Assembly (NCBI RefSeq): GCF_036370855.1
Contig: NC_088117.1
Span: 9,176,001 to 9,240,000, forward strand
DNA length: 64,000 bases
Source: Dromaius novaehollandiae
Taxonomy: Eukaryota > Chordata > Aves > Casuariiformes > Dromaiidae
Reading direction: 5' to 3'
In this document: piece by piece, positions 23,795 to 35,768 of the stretch
Layout of the letters: every line of letters starts with the position of its first letter
Numbering within the stretch: position 1 is the first letter of the stretch
Position numbers and translations under genes: made by a program
Notes under the pieces: generated by a model
The model's database searches: none
Told to the model about the DNA's origin: nothing
Seen by the model: only the letters and a program-made list of their open reading frames with translations

Positions 23795-24174
23795 CAAATT
23801 CTGGAATACAAAATTTATTTCAGGCTTATAAAAGTCTTCATCATCGCAAATTCTGTGGCAAAACACACACTGTACATGAATATTCTTATTGTTTAGGATA
23901 ACGATCACAAGCATCAGAGCCCAAACATACCATTTCAGCACAGAAGCATCGAGCAGTCACACACAGCTTCTCACCCTCATCACCTGTACACCATCACACT
24001 CATGCACCTTGCAGAGTGATGGCTATTAAACAGTCAAATATATTAGTGCAACCTTACTACTTAGCACGGGATGAAAGGTTCAGAAATGGAACCAGCTATT
24101 AAACCAGCAGCTCTGTTCAGAGCCTGACAGACCGCTCTGTCCACACGTGCCGACGGCCGGGCTGGGCTGGGCGG
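23795..24174 (-). other. MED27: MED27 3' UTR (right boundary certain, end inferred)
   Basis: Follows the MED27 stop codon. The first good poly(A) signal downstream is AATAAA at 23814-23819 (minus strand), with G/T-rich sequence further downstream at about 23750-23765, so cleavage near 23795 is likely. This gives a 3' UTR of about 380 bases. A second pair of signals at 23399-23409 allows a longer form. Confidence 0.6.
23814..23819 (-). terminator. MED27: MED27 polyadenylation signal AATAAA
   Basis: Canonical hexamer about 355 bases downstream of the MED27 stop, followed within 70 bases by a G/T-rich element (TGGTTTGGGTGTG on the minus strand). It is chosen as the main signal because it is the first canonical one after the stop. 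Use is not proven. Confidence 0.6.
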
Positions 24175-24309
24175 CTACTGCCTGCAAGTGTCATGGAAAG
24201 CTTCGAGCGTGCGGAAATCCCTCCACGTGGGCGGCAGGCCATCCTGCAGAAACTTTCCGCAGCGCTGGCACGGAGCCTGGAACAGCTTTATGTAACTTCT
24301 CAACCAGGT
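24175..24309 (-). CDS. MED27: MED27 exon 8 (C-terminus and stop)
   Basis: Encodes the last 44 residues, from TWLRSYIKLF to FHDTCRQ, ending in TAG at 24175-24177. The acceptor is CTTTTAG|ACC behind a pyrimidine tract, and the exon begins in phase 0. The sequence matches the C-terminus of vertebrate MED27 as I remember it, apparently without change. It contains a CxxC pair (exon residues 14 and 17) and an HxxC pair (39 and 42), a likely metal-binding cluster that closes the C-terminal domain. The proline just before the first cysteine and the glycine in DGLPP correspond to human P280 and G291, which I recall as sites of missense variants in a MED27 neurodevelopmental disorder; both are the normal residue here. 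Confidence 0.97.
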   Translation of the reverse strand, partial: TWLRSYIKLFQAPCQRCGKFLQDGLPPTWRDFRTLEAFHDTCRQ

Positions 24310-26829
24310 CTAAAAGGAAAAGGGAGAGAAATTAAAGAAACTGGATATGGACATTCCTCTGTGTCATCATTCTTGTCAAACAGGGATACCAAGGACAGAG
24401 AATGTACTTTGGCTTGGCCCCAGCGAGGTATACAGTGATTTTATAAACAGAGAAAGCATGCAGAAGATTACAAGGTCACTATGTAGCTGAATTTTCGCTT
24501 TATTAATGTTTTTTCTGTTTTAGTTACTTAAGCAACTTTGTTAATAGAAAATCATATGAGCAGGAGGTACTTGTAGCTAGAGAATCGCCACAGAAGGCTC
24601 CTCATATTTTTACTGGAATACAATTATTCTTGATGCGTACCCTCTTCAACTGAGTATTAGTTGGTCTCTTCCCCTGATCATCTATCACACCCCAGCTGCA
24701 ATCACACTGCAAAAGTCTGAACTCTTACTAGCTGAAGAAACAAGCACTTTTGCAGCAAGCTAACTAGCTTCCTTTCTAATGTGATTTCAAGATCAATACT
24801 CATTGGTCATAAAAATACTCCACAATTTTAAATCTGATTACATCGATGTTAAAAAAAATAAAAAGGAAAAGTGTTGAACAACAAACAGTAAGTGCAAGTG
24901 TTCCTAGATAAAGTTCTTGTTTCTTAACTGGTTTGTTCCTAATGTCATACATAGCAATGAGCATTACATAACTCAATTCTAAACTCAAGGAGATACACAA
25001 CTAAAAAATACCTAGAGCAGCAGATTTACGCAGTGAAGGATGCACATGAATCTTGTCATTTAAAGTCCTATTGAATTACATCGATAAGAGAAAATTGTTC
25101 TGTGAAGAAGAGGTCAGCCGAGTTTATTGAAACAAATCCTTCCATCTTCATCAGAGCCTTCTCTATAGCAACCGAACCTTTGGCCGTCAATAACTCTCCT
25201 CCAAGAGAACTAGATCTTCTCTGGGTTTAGCAGTAAATATGGGGACAAGGGCAACAGAACACTACAAGTAAATTGCTGTTATTTACTTCAGCTTGGATGA
25301 ACTTTGCTTGCATCACAGAAAAATTTGAATTTTCTGAACAATAATACAAAAATAGGTAAATGAAGTTAAATTGTGCACTTGATACATTTGTTGAAAGAAA
25401 AAAAAAAGTTCTTCATTCCCATAAAAAAATTTGGACTCATTATATCCTGTCAGGTGGACTGCACAACTGACATGTGAAGGGACTAACATATTGATGCTTT
25501 TGATGTACGCTTGGTCTTGCTTCATTAAAATTTTTAGTAGTGTTTTATCAAATCAATAAGGCAGGCCCATGTCTTAAATGTGCTACCAGTTCTATTAAAA
25601 ATTAATTTTCAGACACATGTTGAAACATGGATTACACCGGTAAGAGTTGTTTTCACCTTTCAAAGCCTATTATTTCAGGATACACTCTAAGAAAAAAAGA
25701 CTTTCACAAGTCTTTCCTTCTACTGGCCTTTTATTAAATAAACAAACTAGCAAGTACAACAGGTAAGGCAGTCTGACAGTTCTGAAATTTCCTATTGGAA
25801 ATTAAAAACATAAAAGAACCAATTGTACCTTATACACCTGAAGACTGTGAACGGCAAAATTAGATGTTGATTTTAAGAAGTCTCCATTGCCTTACCCCTT
25901 GTTCTGGACCAATGTCATAGATGAAGTATGACTGAACAGCAAAGAAAACCTCCCCCAAAAGTTTCCGTTAGGAGACTGTGTCAGAGAGAATAACAACAGT
26001 CTCCACTGCCAAAATTCATCTTGGTGGAAGGAATTCTGAATCATAAACCCTTGTCCTCAACCCTCTGATTAACAGGACTGCTAATAAACAAGTTTCTTTC
26101 ACAAAATTCTAGATATAAGCAGAATTAAAGGTGACAAACTAAATCTGCATATCAAGGGAGAATAGTATTTAACTCATTGTATTCAGGAAATAAATGGTTG
26201 AGTATTTTAGTAAGCATTTCCTCAGTTCTGAAAACAGTCTGCTGTTCTGCTGAGTGAACACATGCAATTCTTTGAATAAAGTTGGGGTTGAAAGTGGATG
26301 CAGCAAAATGAACTTTTCCCAGACGCATTCCTGTCTCTCCTCATTTTTCAAGTAATTGATGCCATTTGCCATATGGGCCAAACTGATAAGCAAGCTGGCT
26401 CCGCTGGAATACGGAAATCTGGGAGTTTCCTCTTAGTGGGAAATTTTCACCGGAGCAGACTTTTCACATCCACAGCATGAACAGTGTGAAGGACCTGGAC
26501 CATACCAAACAGCTTGGCTGAAAGAGTTCTTTCTGCTAGCTTTAAAGACGACCTAGACCAGTCTTGCAAATAGGAAACAGCAAGCAAGTACTGAGACCTG
26601 TGATAAAAGAACTACATACAGAGCAATCTTCAAACATCGACTATCCCAGCGTACTGAGGATGACATCTTGATCCTTGTCCCGGTATGAGGTGTAAAGAAA
26701 TATAGTCAATCTCTACTGTGTAGCTTGTTGAAATAGGTGAAATTATAACTGCGTCGCAAGCTGCCTTGCATCAATCGCTGTCAGCATGCTGAGGTCTGTC
26801 TGTAAGAATGCATTTCCAAATACACTTAC
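24310..26829 (-). other. MED27: MED27 intron 7
   Basis: AT-rich, 2.5 kb, with a GTAAGT donor on the exon 7 side. I recognise no exon, RNA gene or interspersed repeat in it. Confidence 0.85.
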
Positions 26830-26907
26830 CATGAAAGACCTGACTACCACATCCGGCATCTGAGGCAGCTGGTAGTGCAGTAGAGCAGTGGTTGCATGAT
26901 CTGTCAC
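26830..26907 (-). CDS. MED27: MED27 exon 7
   Basis: Encodes 26 residues beginning VTDHATTALLHYQ and ending VVVRSFM, in phase 0 at both ends (78 bases). It has a TATAG acceptor (26908-26909 is the AG) and a GTAAGT donor. It matches the segment of vertebrate MED27 between QVFQK and TWLRS. The first valine corresponds to human V242, which I recall as a reported disease position and is unchanged here. The exon can be skipped without changing frame. Confidence 0.97.
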
Positions 26908-28377
26908 CTATATTGGACAAAAGGGGATTATCCTCTCATTCATTCTGTATTTCAGACAAAACAGTATTTACACAGAAAAAATCAAACACACCTTTGGAAG
27001 TTCAAGACCATGATAAAAGCTAATAGTGTTGGTAAAAGAGTCTAAGTGGTGGTTAAAGCGGGCTAAGCGATGCAGGAGGGTTTCCAGCTGTACGCTGCGC
27101 AGTGCTGTACCAAAAGGACGTGCTTGACTTCCCGCCCTTAGCTCACCAACCCAGCTGCAGAGCCGAGGAACGAGCGTGCTGAAGACACAGTCTCTATCAC
27201 TGCTAAAATGACAGAACTCTGTAAAAAGGGGTGGGCAAAAAAAAATCTGCTGTACTATACTAGAGAAAGCACCCACAGCAGATAATTTGCTTAACTTTCA
27301 GGTGTCTACAGCAGAAGAGCGGAACGATTTTCCCTTGGCTATGCCTCTGTGATTGAAATCCCCCGTATTCTGTGAAATCCTACACGAGCTAAGCCACTAA
27401 ACAAGCCATGCCAGAGGAAAGCACTTTGTTTTTCTCTTTATATGCTTCTTTTCTTTTGTTTTGGTCATTTTTCATAGATTTTATATTCCCCTAACATATG
27501 TTGATTTACTCCACAAAAGAAACACTGACAATAATGTAGCAAAATTAAATAGTTCTGGCAGACTGAGTTACGGGAATAGATGTAAAGACTTCCAAAAACC
27601 CAAGCTTTGGTTTTGTTTTTACTGAAAAAAAGAACAAGACTAGGATAAAATATCCATTTTGAAGCTGCATTTTAATGCAAAAATGTGTACTCTCCTTTCC
27701 AACATGCATGTTTTAAATACTTAACTATTGTAGTCCTATCTCAGCTTGCTTAAGTTGAACAAATACGAATTGAGCTCTCAGGTTCATTTCCTCTGAAACC
27801 AGGAATCGATTAATATGATTACGGTTTATAAATACTTGCACTAGTAAAAGATTTCTGATAGAAAGCTTTTTAATCTACCAGAGAGAGCCGTAACAAGATC
27901 TTACATCTGGGAATTACAGCTAGACAGAACAGACATAAAATGTACATTTTTAATAGCATGGATAATTAAAAAAAAAATCTGCAGAACTAACCAATGTTTT
28001 GATAGATTTTCTATCACTAAAATTTTAAAATCCAGACTTCAAGGGAAATCAGGAAAGAGGTAGTTTTTGAACAGCTATGATATAACTCAGTAGCAGGACT
28101 CAAATCTGCCAACTCTAAGTTTAGAGCTTCCCAAAATAAACAGCACGGACAATAGCCTGCTTCTTCCAAGAACTTATGGGCTCAATGCAGAAGTTACTGG
28201 CAAAATTCTTTGGGCTGCACCATTAAAGAACTCAAACACAACCACATCTTATGATTTGTAAACCTGCTAGCAGTCCTCATCAGTGATATCAAAGCACCTA
28301 ACAAACTACATGATGGCCTAGTTGGTGATTAAATAGTATTTTGCAGTTTTAACAAGAAAAAGAAGTGCTCTTCTCAG

Positions 28378-28414
28378 GGCCTGTCTACATATTTCTCTGG
28401 GCTTGTCTATATAT
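28378..28414. repeat. Possible terminus of a decayed DNA transposon
   Basis: Two near-identical 16-bp segments (GGGCCTGTCTACATAT and GGGCTTGTCTATATAT) start 21 bp apart. GGGCTTGTCTACA is reminiscent of the ends of old non-autonomous DNA transposons common in reptile genomes. I cannot define the other end, so this is weak. Confidence 0.3.
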
Positions 28415-29604
28415 GATAGTAAGTTTGGAGTAAGATAAAGTGTGAATTGAAACTGTAAAAGCTATTTCCAACTAACTCCACTTGTTCCTCATTTGTATTT
28501 AGCCTAATTCAGCGTTGAGGTGGATTGTGCTGGAGTACTCAGACTTTCATTGTAGAAAGAGGAGTACATGCGGGGAGCTATTCAGGGAGGTAAATCTGAA
28601 AAAGATATAGCCCTAAATAAATCCATGTACAGACAGGCTCTAATTCACACCATACAAACTTCCTCCACAGAACACTGGATAAAATCACTCTATCCTACAC
28701 TGGATCCAGTTTTAAGTTATACTGCAAATATAGAAACAGATTCTGTTCCCCATCACTCATGCACATGCCTAACTCCAAAAGCAGCTCCTTTCAGTGTGAG
28801 CAAGGACATCCGATTCTGACGTTTGGAAGGTAAAACCTTCAGGATTATGCATATTTTGGTGAGTCTGCAACAATATTCACAAAATAGACCTCAACCTGCT
28901 TGAGCCATAAACAAATTTTAAAAATTAGAAATAAAATGATTAACCGTGCATTAACAGTACAGCACAATTCTAACCAATCAATCATTTCTTTTAAAACTTT
29001 CTCATGTCGTGTACAGAAATTACTGTAATCCAAGTCCTACTAGCTAGGTGAATTTTTTTTTCTTTTAAGATGGTGCTTTTATAGGACAGTACCAGACATG
29101 TAAAAGAATAGAAAGTACTGAAGATATTTATGAGCAGCCGCTCTCCTTCTGCTGTGCTTCTACTTCTAACAAACTGTGTTTTTTCCCTGTACAACAAAGT
29201 TATTTTCTCTTGGCATTGAAGATGTAGAAGAAGTTGCTTAAAATAAAAAAACCTGCTATTAAGAAATTTAAATTGACTGGCCACTTTGGCAAAGTTGCAC
29301 ATATGCTGTTCCCATTGTACCGTAAAGCTAATGAGATTCCACAGGGAGATAAAAGCCATCCCAGCATTGCTCGAACACTAATAATGTTTTCTGAACAAAA
29401 AGGGGGCGATTTCTACCATAAGCAAGTGCTGATAAAATGCTTCTAAAAAGATCAAAGCAGGTGTCAAATATGAGGAAGAGGAGCAAGGGGATGAAACACC
29501 CCCCCCAAAATTAGCAACCAATACTGGGATGTCAAGTATGGAAGAGCAAAGAGCTGGGAAAAACGACAGACTGGCCAGTGCCTGGGAGTGAGGGAAGATT
29601 TTTT

Positions 29605-29686
29605 TTTAAAAAAAAACAAAAACAAAAACAAAAAAACCCGCAACCCAAGATAACAGAGATGATGAGAGGAAGCATAAACTGTCCAG

Positions 29687-29721
<35 letters not shown>
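29605..29721. repeat. A-rich tracts, including A29
   Basis: A CAAAAA-type tract (29605-29637) and 55 bases later 29 consecutive A (29693-29721). They could be relics of retroposition tails, but no body is recognisable beside either. Confidence 0.8.
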
Positions 29722-29724
<3 letters not shown>

Positions 29725-31390
29725 ATACCCAGCTTTACTAATGGCAATACGATTTCACACCAAAGCAAAGCAAAACAAACTGTGTATGCACCAGCTCACT
29801 TATGGGACACACTTTTTCTTCCAGCCAAGCTGGAATCACAAGTTAATTTGTTTTGTGTGTAGGTTGACATTTTGCATATTTCAGGACTTTATTTTATTAA
29901 CTTCACTTTTACAGATATATCTTACCTACTGCTATCCAAGTTATTGGTCACCTTCTCATTTCTCTACCCCTTTTTTATGTAGGAACACATTCAGAAGAGC
30001 ACAAATTGATTAGCATAGCTATTGCTCTGGACCTTGAAATAGATTTTCAAGTAGTCTTGCAGAAAAGCTCAATAATTCACAATTCATACATTCAAAAACA
30101 CCTGTAAGCTTTGTTAAAAAAAAAAAACTTCTGAAGTTACAATTTTGCTAAATAAAAGAGCTATTGTTCAACTAAACATGTTCCCACTTTGAGACAAGCA
30201 GAAAAGATTTTAGTTCAGACAAAGAGAAAGTCTTGGCCTTCTCCTTTAAACAAACTAAGCTGCCTTAGGCTGGATGAAGTGGTTTAGCAAGGTACAGTCT
30301 TGTTTTCCATTTGAACAAGAAAATTTCCCTTTTTTGTTAACAGCTAATTTTATTGTCTCTGACATATTTTCTTCTTCATGTTTCCAAGTTGATTATAAAT
30401 GTGCACCTCTGCCACGCATCTCTGCTTCCTCATTCAGAACACTGCATACACGGGGAATACAAAACACAGATTGATATTGGATCAAACCTAATCTTCGTAG
30501 TGACCTTGTGCAAATTAAATCTTACATACTTGCCGCTCGCGGAGAACAACCCAGCCCCAGCAAGACAGCGGGGCTCGCTGGGTCCTTGCCCGCTCCGAGA
30601 AACTACCCGCCGAGCCACGCTGTCGCTCTGCAGCGGCGCAGAAAGGCACGTACGTGCTCCTGGCTCCCCGCTCGCATCCCACCGCTCAGCTTGCTGGCTT
30701 AGTCAAGTTATAAATAACTCACGAGAGCAGCACAAAGTGATGAGCAGCAAACAAAATCCCTGCGAGTTGCCTCAACCAAGCCAGCGCCTGCCATTTCTCG
30801 AACGTTTCCTTACCTACTTGATGGTGTGGCTATGCTGAAATGTTGTGTTTTCTAAAGGTTTAAGGAAAAAAAGGCATTACTGAGTATTGACGAGTACTGT
30901 TAATCACATAACGTTTCCAAAGCTGCAAATTCATTCAAAAAAAAAAAAATTCTACAATTCACAGACTGAGAGCGCTGAACAAGTGCTCCCACTAATTGGA
31001 ACAAGCAGCACAAAAGCAAGGACCTAAGGCACAGTTTTGCTCCGCTATAGGTGCGTTTCACAGGCATTCGGAGCTAAAAGCAGCATAAAAACTAAGACAG
31101 AAAATTAAGAACATCATAACAGACATTATAGATGCTGCCTCACTATTCTAGCATTTTGTCTCATCGCGAGTAAACAGGCTTTTCAAAAGTAGGTGCAAAA
31201 CTTACTTTAACAGTCAACTTTTTTCCCCACTTACTGGTTTAGTACTGCAAGTATGGCACTGACAACTCGATCTAATATAAAGGGATTCTCTAAATCCCCC
31301 AAAAGATTTTTAATTTTTTTTTAAACCCTGCTAAGTTCATGGTAGCTTGTGGCAATGAGTTCCAGAGGATAACCAGATCATTAAAAAAGC

Positions 31391-31433
31391 AAAAAAAAAA
31401 AAAAAAAAAAAAAGAAAAAAAAAGAAAAAAAAA
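31391..31433. repeat. A-rich tract with AAAG interruptions
   Basis: Forty-three bases of A with two G interruptions eight or nine bases apart. Simple sequence. Confidence 0.9.
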
Positions 31434-33670
31434 GCACTATTTTATTAGTTTTCAGACAGTTTATACTGGGGAAAACTGTAAGAGTGCCTTTTTCATTCCC
31501 ACGGAGTCCCTTTATTCAATCTTCTCTCCAGGAAAACATCTGAGTCTCTCTGGAGGGACTTGGGAAAGCAGAGAAGCCGGTGCCCGAGAGACGCTCGGGA
31601 AGGAAGATAGATGGTGCGTTCCACAAACAGGCACTGATGAACTCCACAGAAATAACTCCAGACACCCTTCCCCACTCCCGTTTCAAATGCCACAGTATTT
31701 CTTGCATAAAAGCTAGTAAAGCACTACGAGACTTTTCTGAAGCACAGGACTTGAGGTGTTTTCAGAGCTCATGGAGTGCGCCCAAGTGTTTATGCTGCTT
31801 GTTCTGCTATTCGGACTGGGTCACCGGGATCCTGTTCCGCCTAAGCAGGTCTTCAAACAGAGCCAAGTACTGATCATGCAAAGGAGCAACCACGCGGGTG
31901 ACCCTGGAAGAGACCATCTCCTCTCCTTGAACAGACATCATCAATAGCCCAATATCTGTTTCATGCATGCATTCATCCTGCATGCGATTTTATTCCGAGC
32001 TTATTGACAAGAATACATCTTCATACATTACAATACTTATGTGCCCTTGTAAGTGGTGAAAATCGTGCTCCGCGTTTCATCGCTTTGGGCTCACACATCT
32101 CTCAGAACCGTCTGGATGTGCACAAACAGCTTCTCAAAGCTTAAGTTAAAACTTGACTTGGGAAGAAGCCTATCAAACCACAACACAACCAGCGAGTGGC
32201 ATGCTAAAATTGGGAGACTGTTTACACAAAAGTAAGAACGGGGCTCCGAGATCAGAATGAAATACATGGGTTTAAAACCCATGCAGTGCATATGACTGAA
32301 GCAGCCAAAAGGATATTACACAGAAAAAACACTGAGCAGCTTGACAAATGAAACAGTTAATGTTACACATCATCTCCCAAGCAACACAGTTTTTATCCCT
32401 TAAGAGCAATTCCACTGTCTTTTTTTTTGAATGCAAAGCTATGAATCTCGCACCTTTCTCTACAATATCTTCTTTTAATCCTCTACACAATGACCTGAAA
32501 TTCTGCAGTCCTCACGTACATTCTTCTTCACACCAAGATATAAACCCAATAAAGATTTCCTTATTTTCTGTTTTGTTCCTTCTCTTATGCTACTGGATCA
32601 AGGACATGCAAGGTGTTAAAATAAGGAGGTTTCAGATCAAAACAGTTGCTGCTCCCACCGAGTTTAAATGTCAGACAAATATGGAAATCTGAAAACCTTT
32701 TCTTTGCTCCTTGTGCTTTTGCCCTTTCAGCCTTCCCTCTTTTATTTCCAAGTCCCATTCTCTGAATCTTACCCTGCTGCTGGATTCAATGGCTATAAAA
32801 GCCTATTCACCCCAGGACCAAATTCAAGAAGTCTCCAGGGAACTTTGGAAATGACTGCACACTTTAACAGTAATGGGCCCACTGGGAGCTGTCCCCCATC
32901 AAATTATACACACTTGGGTATCCTGCTTAATAAGGAGAGAGAAAAGGCTTGCTGACACAGCCAACGTTTGCAAACAAAAGCCAGGACAAATTTAGCTTCG
33001 TTTGACAGGGTTGGATTGAAGATCAGAGGTCTCTGGTCCTTAACCCAGAAAGCCATGCTGCAACCCTGTGAGAATTTGACAGGCTTGCAGCTACCACCGG
33101 CAGGTACCTTGTGAACTCCAGATGTTGTTATATTATCATTGAAGAGAGACTTTGAGAACTTGGTCCAGCTTTTAAAGAGAAATATCTCTGCCCTTCAAAG
33201 CGACGACTGACTTTACAGCATTAGAGGCAGCAGAGCCCAAAGGCTGCCCAGCCTCCTTGGTGGGAACAGTTGCTACTCCGTATTTTTCCCTCTCGGCATA
33301 GCACTCCCACCAGGGTTACCAGAGATATATAGTGTGACACGTTTACTGATAATTTTTTAATGGCGGGAAAACATTTGCTCTGATGATCCTGCAGTACTGC
33401 AACAGTAACAGAGTAAAATAGCTTCTCTAACACCAGTTTATCTGATTTCCTCTCTCTCACTACTCCTAAATCACTATCCCAGGGTATTAAAAATGGATAT
33501 AAGTGCAGCTTCAGAGAATAAAAAAACAAACCAAATGCAGCACCACAAAGAACAAACTTACTTTGCAGAACCACAGCATTTTCTATTGTCTATTTAAATC
33601 CTGACTTAGGTCCTAGCCTTAACTTATTTAACCACCAGCTCAATAGTCCAGCATCTATTGATTAGAAAGT

Positions 33671-33912
33671 ACTATCACCTTGCATTTTTATCATGTTTTT
33701 CGTGCAAGAATCTAAAAGCACTATGCAACCAATTCAGCTGAAGAGTTCCTGTGAAGTCAGCAAGTACAACCTCGACTTAAGGGATGTGGAAAACTGATCC
33801 AAAGAGAGGTTAAGTTGCCCAAGGTAACACAATGACAGAGCTGGGAACGCGACGTATAAAACCTGGAGTACAGACAGCTGCTCTGCCTGCTAGGGCAACA
33901 CTTTCTCCTGCA
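33671..33912 (-). repeat. Nearly full-length MIR-family SINE, reverse orientation
   Basis: On the + strand AGAGAGGTTAAGTTGCCCAA (33803-33822) is followed by GGTAACAC and GACAGAGCTGGGAA, the reverse complement of the MIR core. To the left are degenerate matches to the MIR/L2 tail (TCTAAAAGCACT..., CCTGTGAAGTCAG). To the right are matches to its tRNA-derived head (ACCTGGAGTACAGAC, CTCTGCCTGCTAGGGCAACA). The order is right for one element of about 240 bp. Divergence is high, as expected for an ancient amniote repeat. Confidence 0.75.
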
Positions 33913-35726
33913 GTCTTTTTTCTTTTCTTTTGAAATGTATTAATGTAGGGAATTAGGAAGGGAGCAGTCGTCTTTTTTCATATGCATGCAGACGCACACT
34001 GACAGATAGACCACAGTAAAAATACACCTTCTCTCTTGACATATTTTTAGCTTCCATCCTAGGCATTTTATTGAAATAAGTGTTTTAAAGGAGTATTTAG
34101 TTAATTAATTGTAGCATCATAGTAGAAATAGAGAATAACGATTCTTACTATCCATAACAAAGACATATTGGCAGTAGTAACACAGGCATTTCACATTTTC
34201 TCACCCAACTCTTTTGTTTCTGACGTGAAGGCCATCACCCGGACCTGAAGAGAAATTCACTCCACGTACTACACTCCTCAAGTCCTTAACTTGGACTCCT
34301 CTGAAAATCTGTACATGTATTCTACAGTTTGCTACCTTTTAGATATAAAATTAAACTTCTATAATCAAAAAGTCAAAACCTATCTACTTTTGATGGAGAT
34401 AGAGCTTAACCCTTCCAAGTTATTCTAAGCTAAAACATCCAGGAAGACAATGCCTAGGCCCAACCTTGAACACATAGGGAATTTGAGAAGATGCACTTAA
34501 TTATAGAACCTTACATTCATTCCTTTGCAATAATTACTTAAAAACATACCGATAAGCAAATTACAATTTCAGCTGTTTCATTTTCCACTCTATTTCTCTA
34601 CTTGACACAGCATAGAGAATATATTTGTGGAGAGAGGGGGGAAAAAAACCACATTATTTAATCCCCTAATCTCTGGAGTAAAGAATCGACCACAGCAAAA
34701 TTTTGCTTTAATGCTGGTCCGACAGGGAAAGCAAGCAGCCTCCCCCAAAGCTGTCCTTTGATCTCTAGCAGGTTAATATCACAGGTCAAACGCCTTCGCT
34801 TCTGACTGCATATGGTATCTTGGAAGGAAGATGCACAAACACAGCCAATATGCCATAGCTGTGACCCCTGCTTTTATGCCCTTTCCAGTCCCTGACCCGT
34901 ATTTGTTACATAAGCCACAAAAGCAGATGAAAGGAAGCTAGCACACTCGCTGGAGACTTAAGCTCCTTGAACTGTGGCTTGAAGGTAAGGAAATTGGAAT
35001 TTGAAGCCAGATCAATCTGAACTTACAGCATTTTGACAAGAGGCCTTCAAAGAGAAGTTTTCTCTTGCCTGCCTTGAAAATAGAAAGATACAGATCTATC
35101 CAAAACCACACTTCTACCTTCTTAGCAGTTTCACACTTACTGCTCCCACTTGCTCACTGGTCTTTTCATGCTTTGTGGAATGCCATTCATCTCGGTAAGT
35201 CATGCCCTTTGCTTACACCGCCAAGAGAAGAGAAGCAAGAAAAATAACTCCAGGTAAAAAATCACCAAAGTCATTTTGGAAAACAAGTTCTGCAAATTTA
35301 TCAAAATCAAGCCTGCAGAAGACGGGGCAACTACAACAACAAACCCAACCCAACCCAAGCCAAACAAACCCGAAGCAGTACCCCCCAAAGGCTTGAACGA
35401 AAAACAGCATGTGAAGATCCCGCATGCAACTAAGGCTCCAGTAGTAAAATCTCCAGCTTCCTATTCCAAACCATGGATTGGAACTGTGATGGGAAATAAA
35501 TCTAAACTAAATAACAACAGCTGAATTGATCTCCTTATTTTCTACTCATGGTTTTCCATTACTACAGATTACTGTTTTTTATTTGCAAGTTGCGATAGAA
35601 GTTTTATAATCATATTAAGCATGACTAAGAAATTCTGAGTTCTTTTACATGGGGGCCTAGATATTTAAAGTAAACTCCCCATATGACCTATATACGTTAT
35701 ATAGAGAGAAATGAGGTGGGACTTAC

Positions 35727-35768
35727 CTTCTGAAAAACTTGATAGTTGGATTTAGACCATATGTCAAG
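35727..35768 (-). CDS. MED27: MED27 exon 6, 42-base small exon
   Basis: Encodes LDIWSKSNYQVFQK, exactly the 14 residues that follow YTEDGK in vertebrate MED27. The acceptor is TGTAG|CTT (the AG is at 35769-35770) and the donor is GTAAGT. It is phase 0 at both ends and only 42 bases long, so it is easily missed by gene finders. Skipping it would remove 14 residues and keep the frame. Confidence 0.97.

Larger units (their letters stand above)
26908..35726 (-). other. MED27: MED27 intron 6
   Basis: AT-rich, 8.8 kb. It contains a possible old DNA-transposon end (28378-28414), two A-rich tracts (29605-29637 and 29693-29721), a long A/AAAG tract (31391-31433) and a nearly whole MIR-type element (33671-33912). 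No additional exon is seen. A small GC-richer patch at about 30530-30700 gives a frame of 161 residues that resembles nothing. Confidence 0.8.

Noticed and set aside
30353-30838. 161-residue open frame in MED27 intron 6
   Set aside because: No domain; it runs across a short GC-richer patch and is unsupported by splice sites or family similarity.
33000-33060. GGGTTGGATTGAAGATCAGAGG as a reversed CR1 3' end
   Set aside because: The match to the CR1 tail is short and gapped, and the octamer tail repeat is missing.
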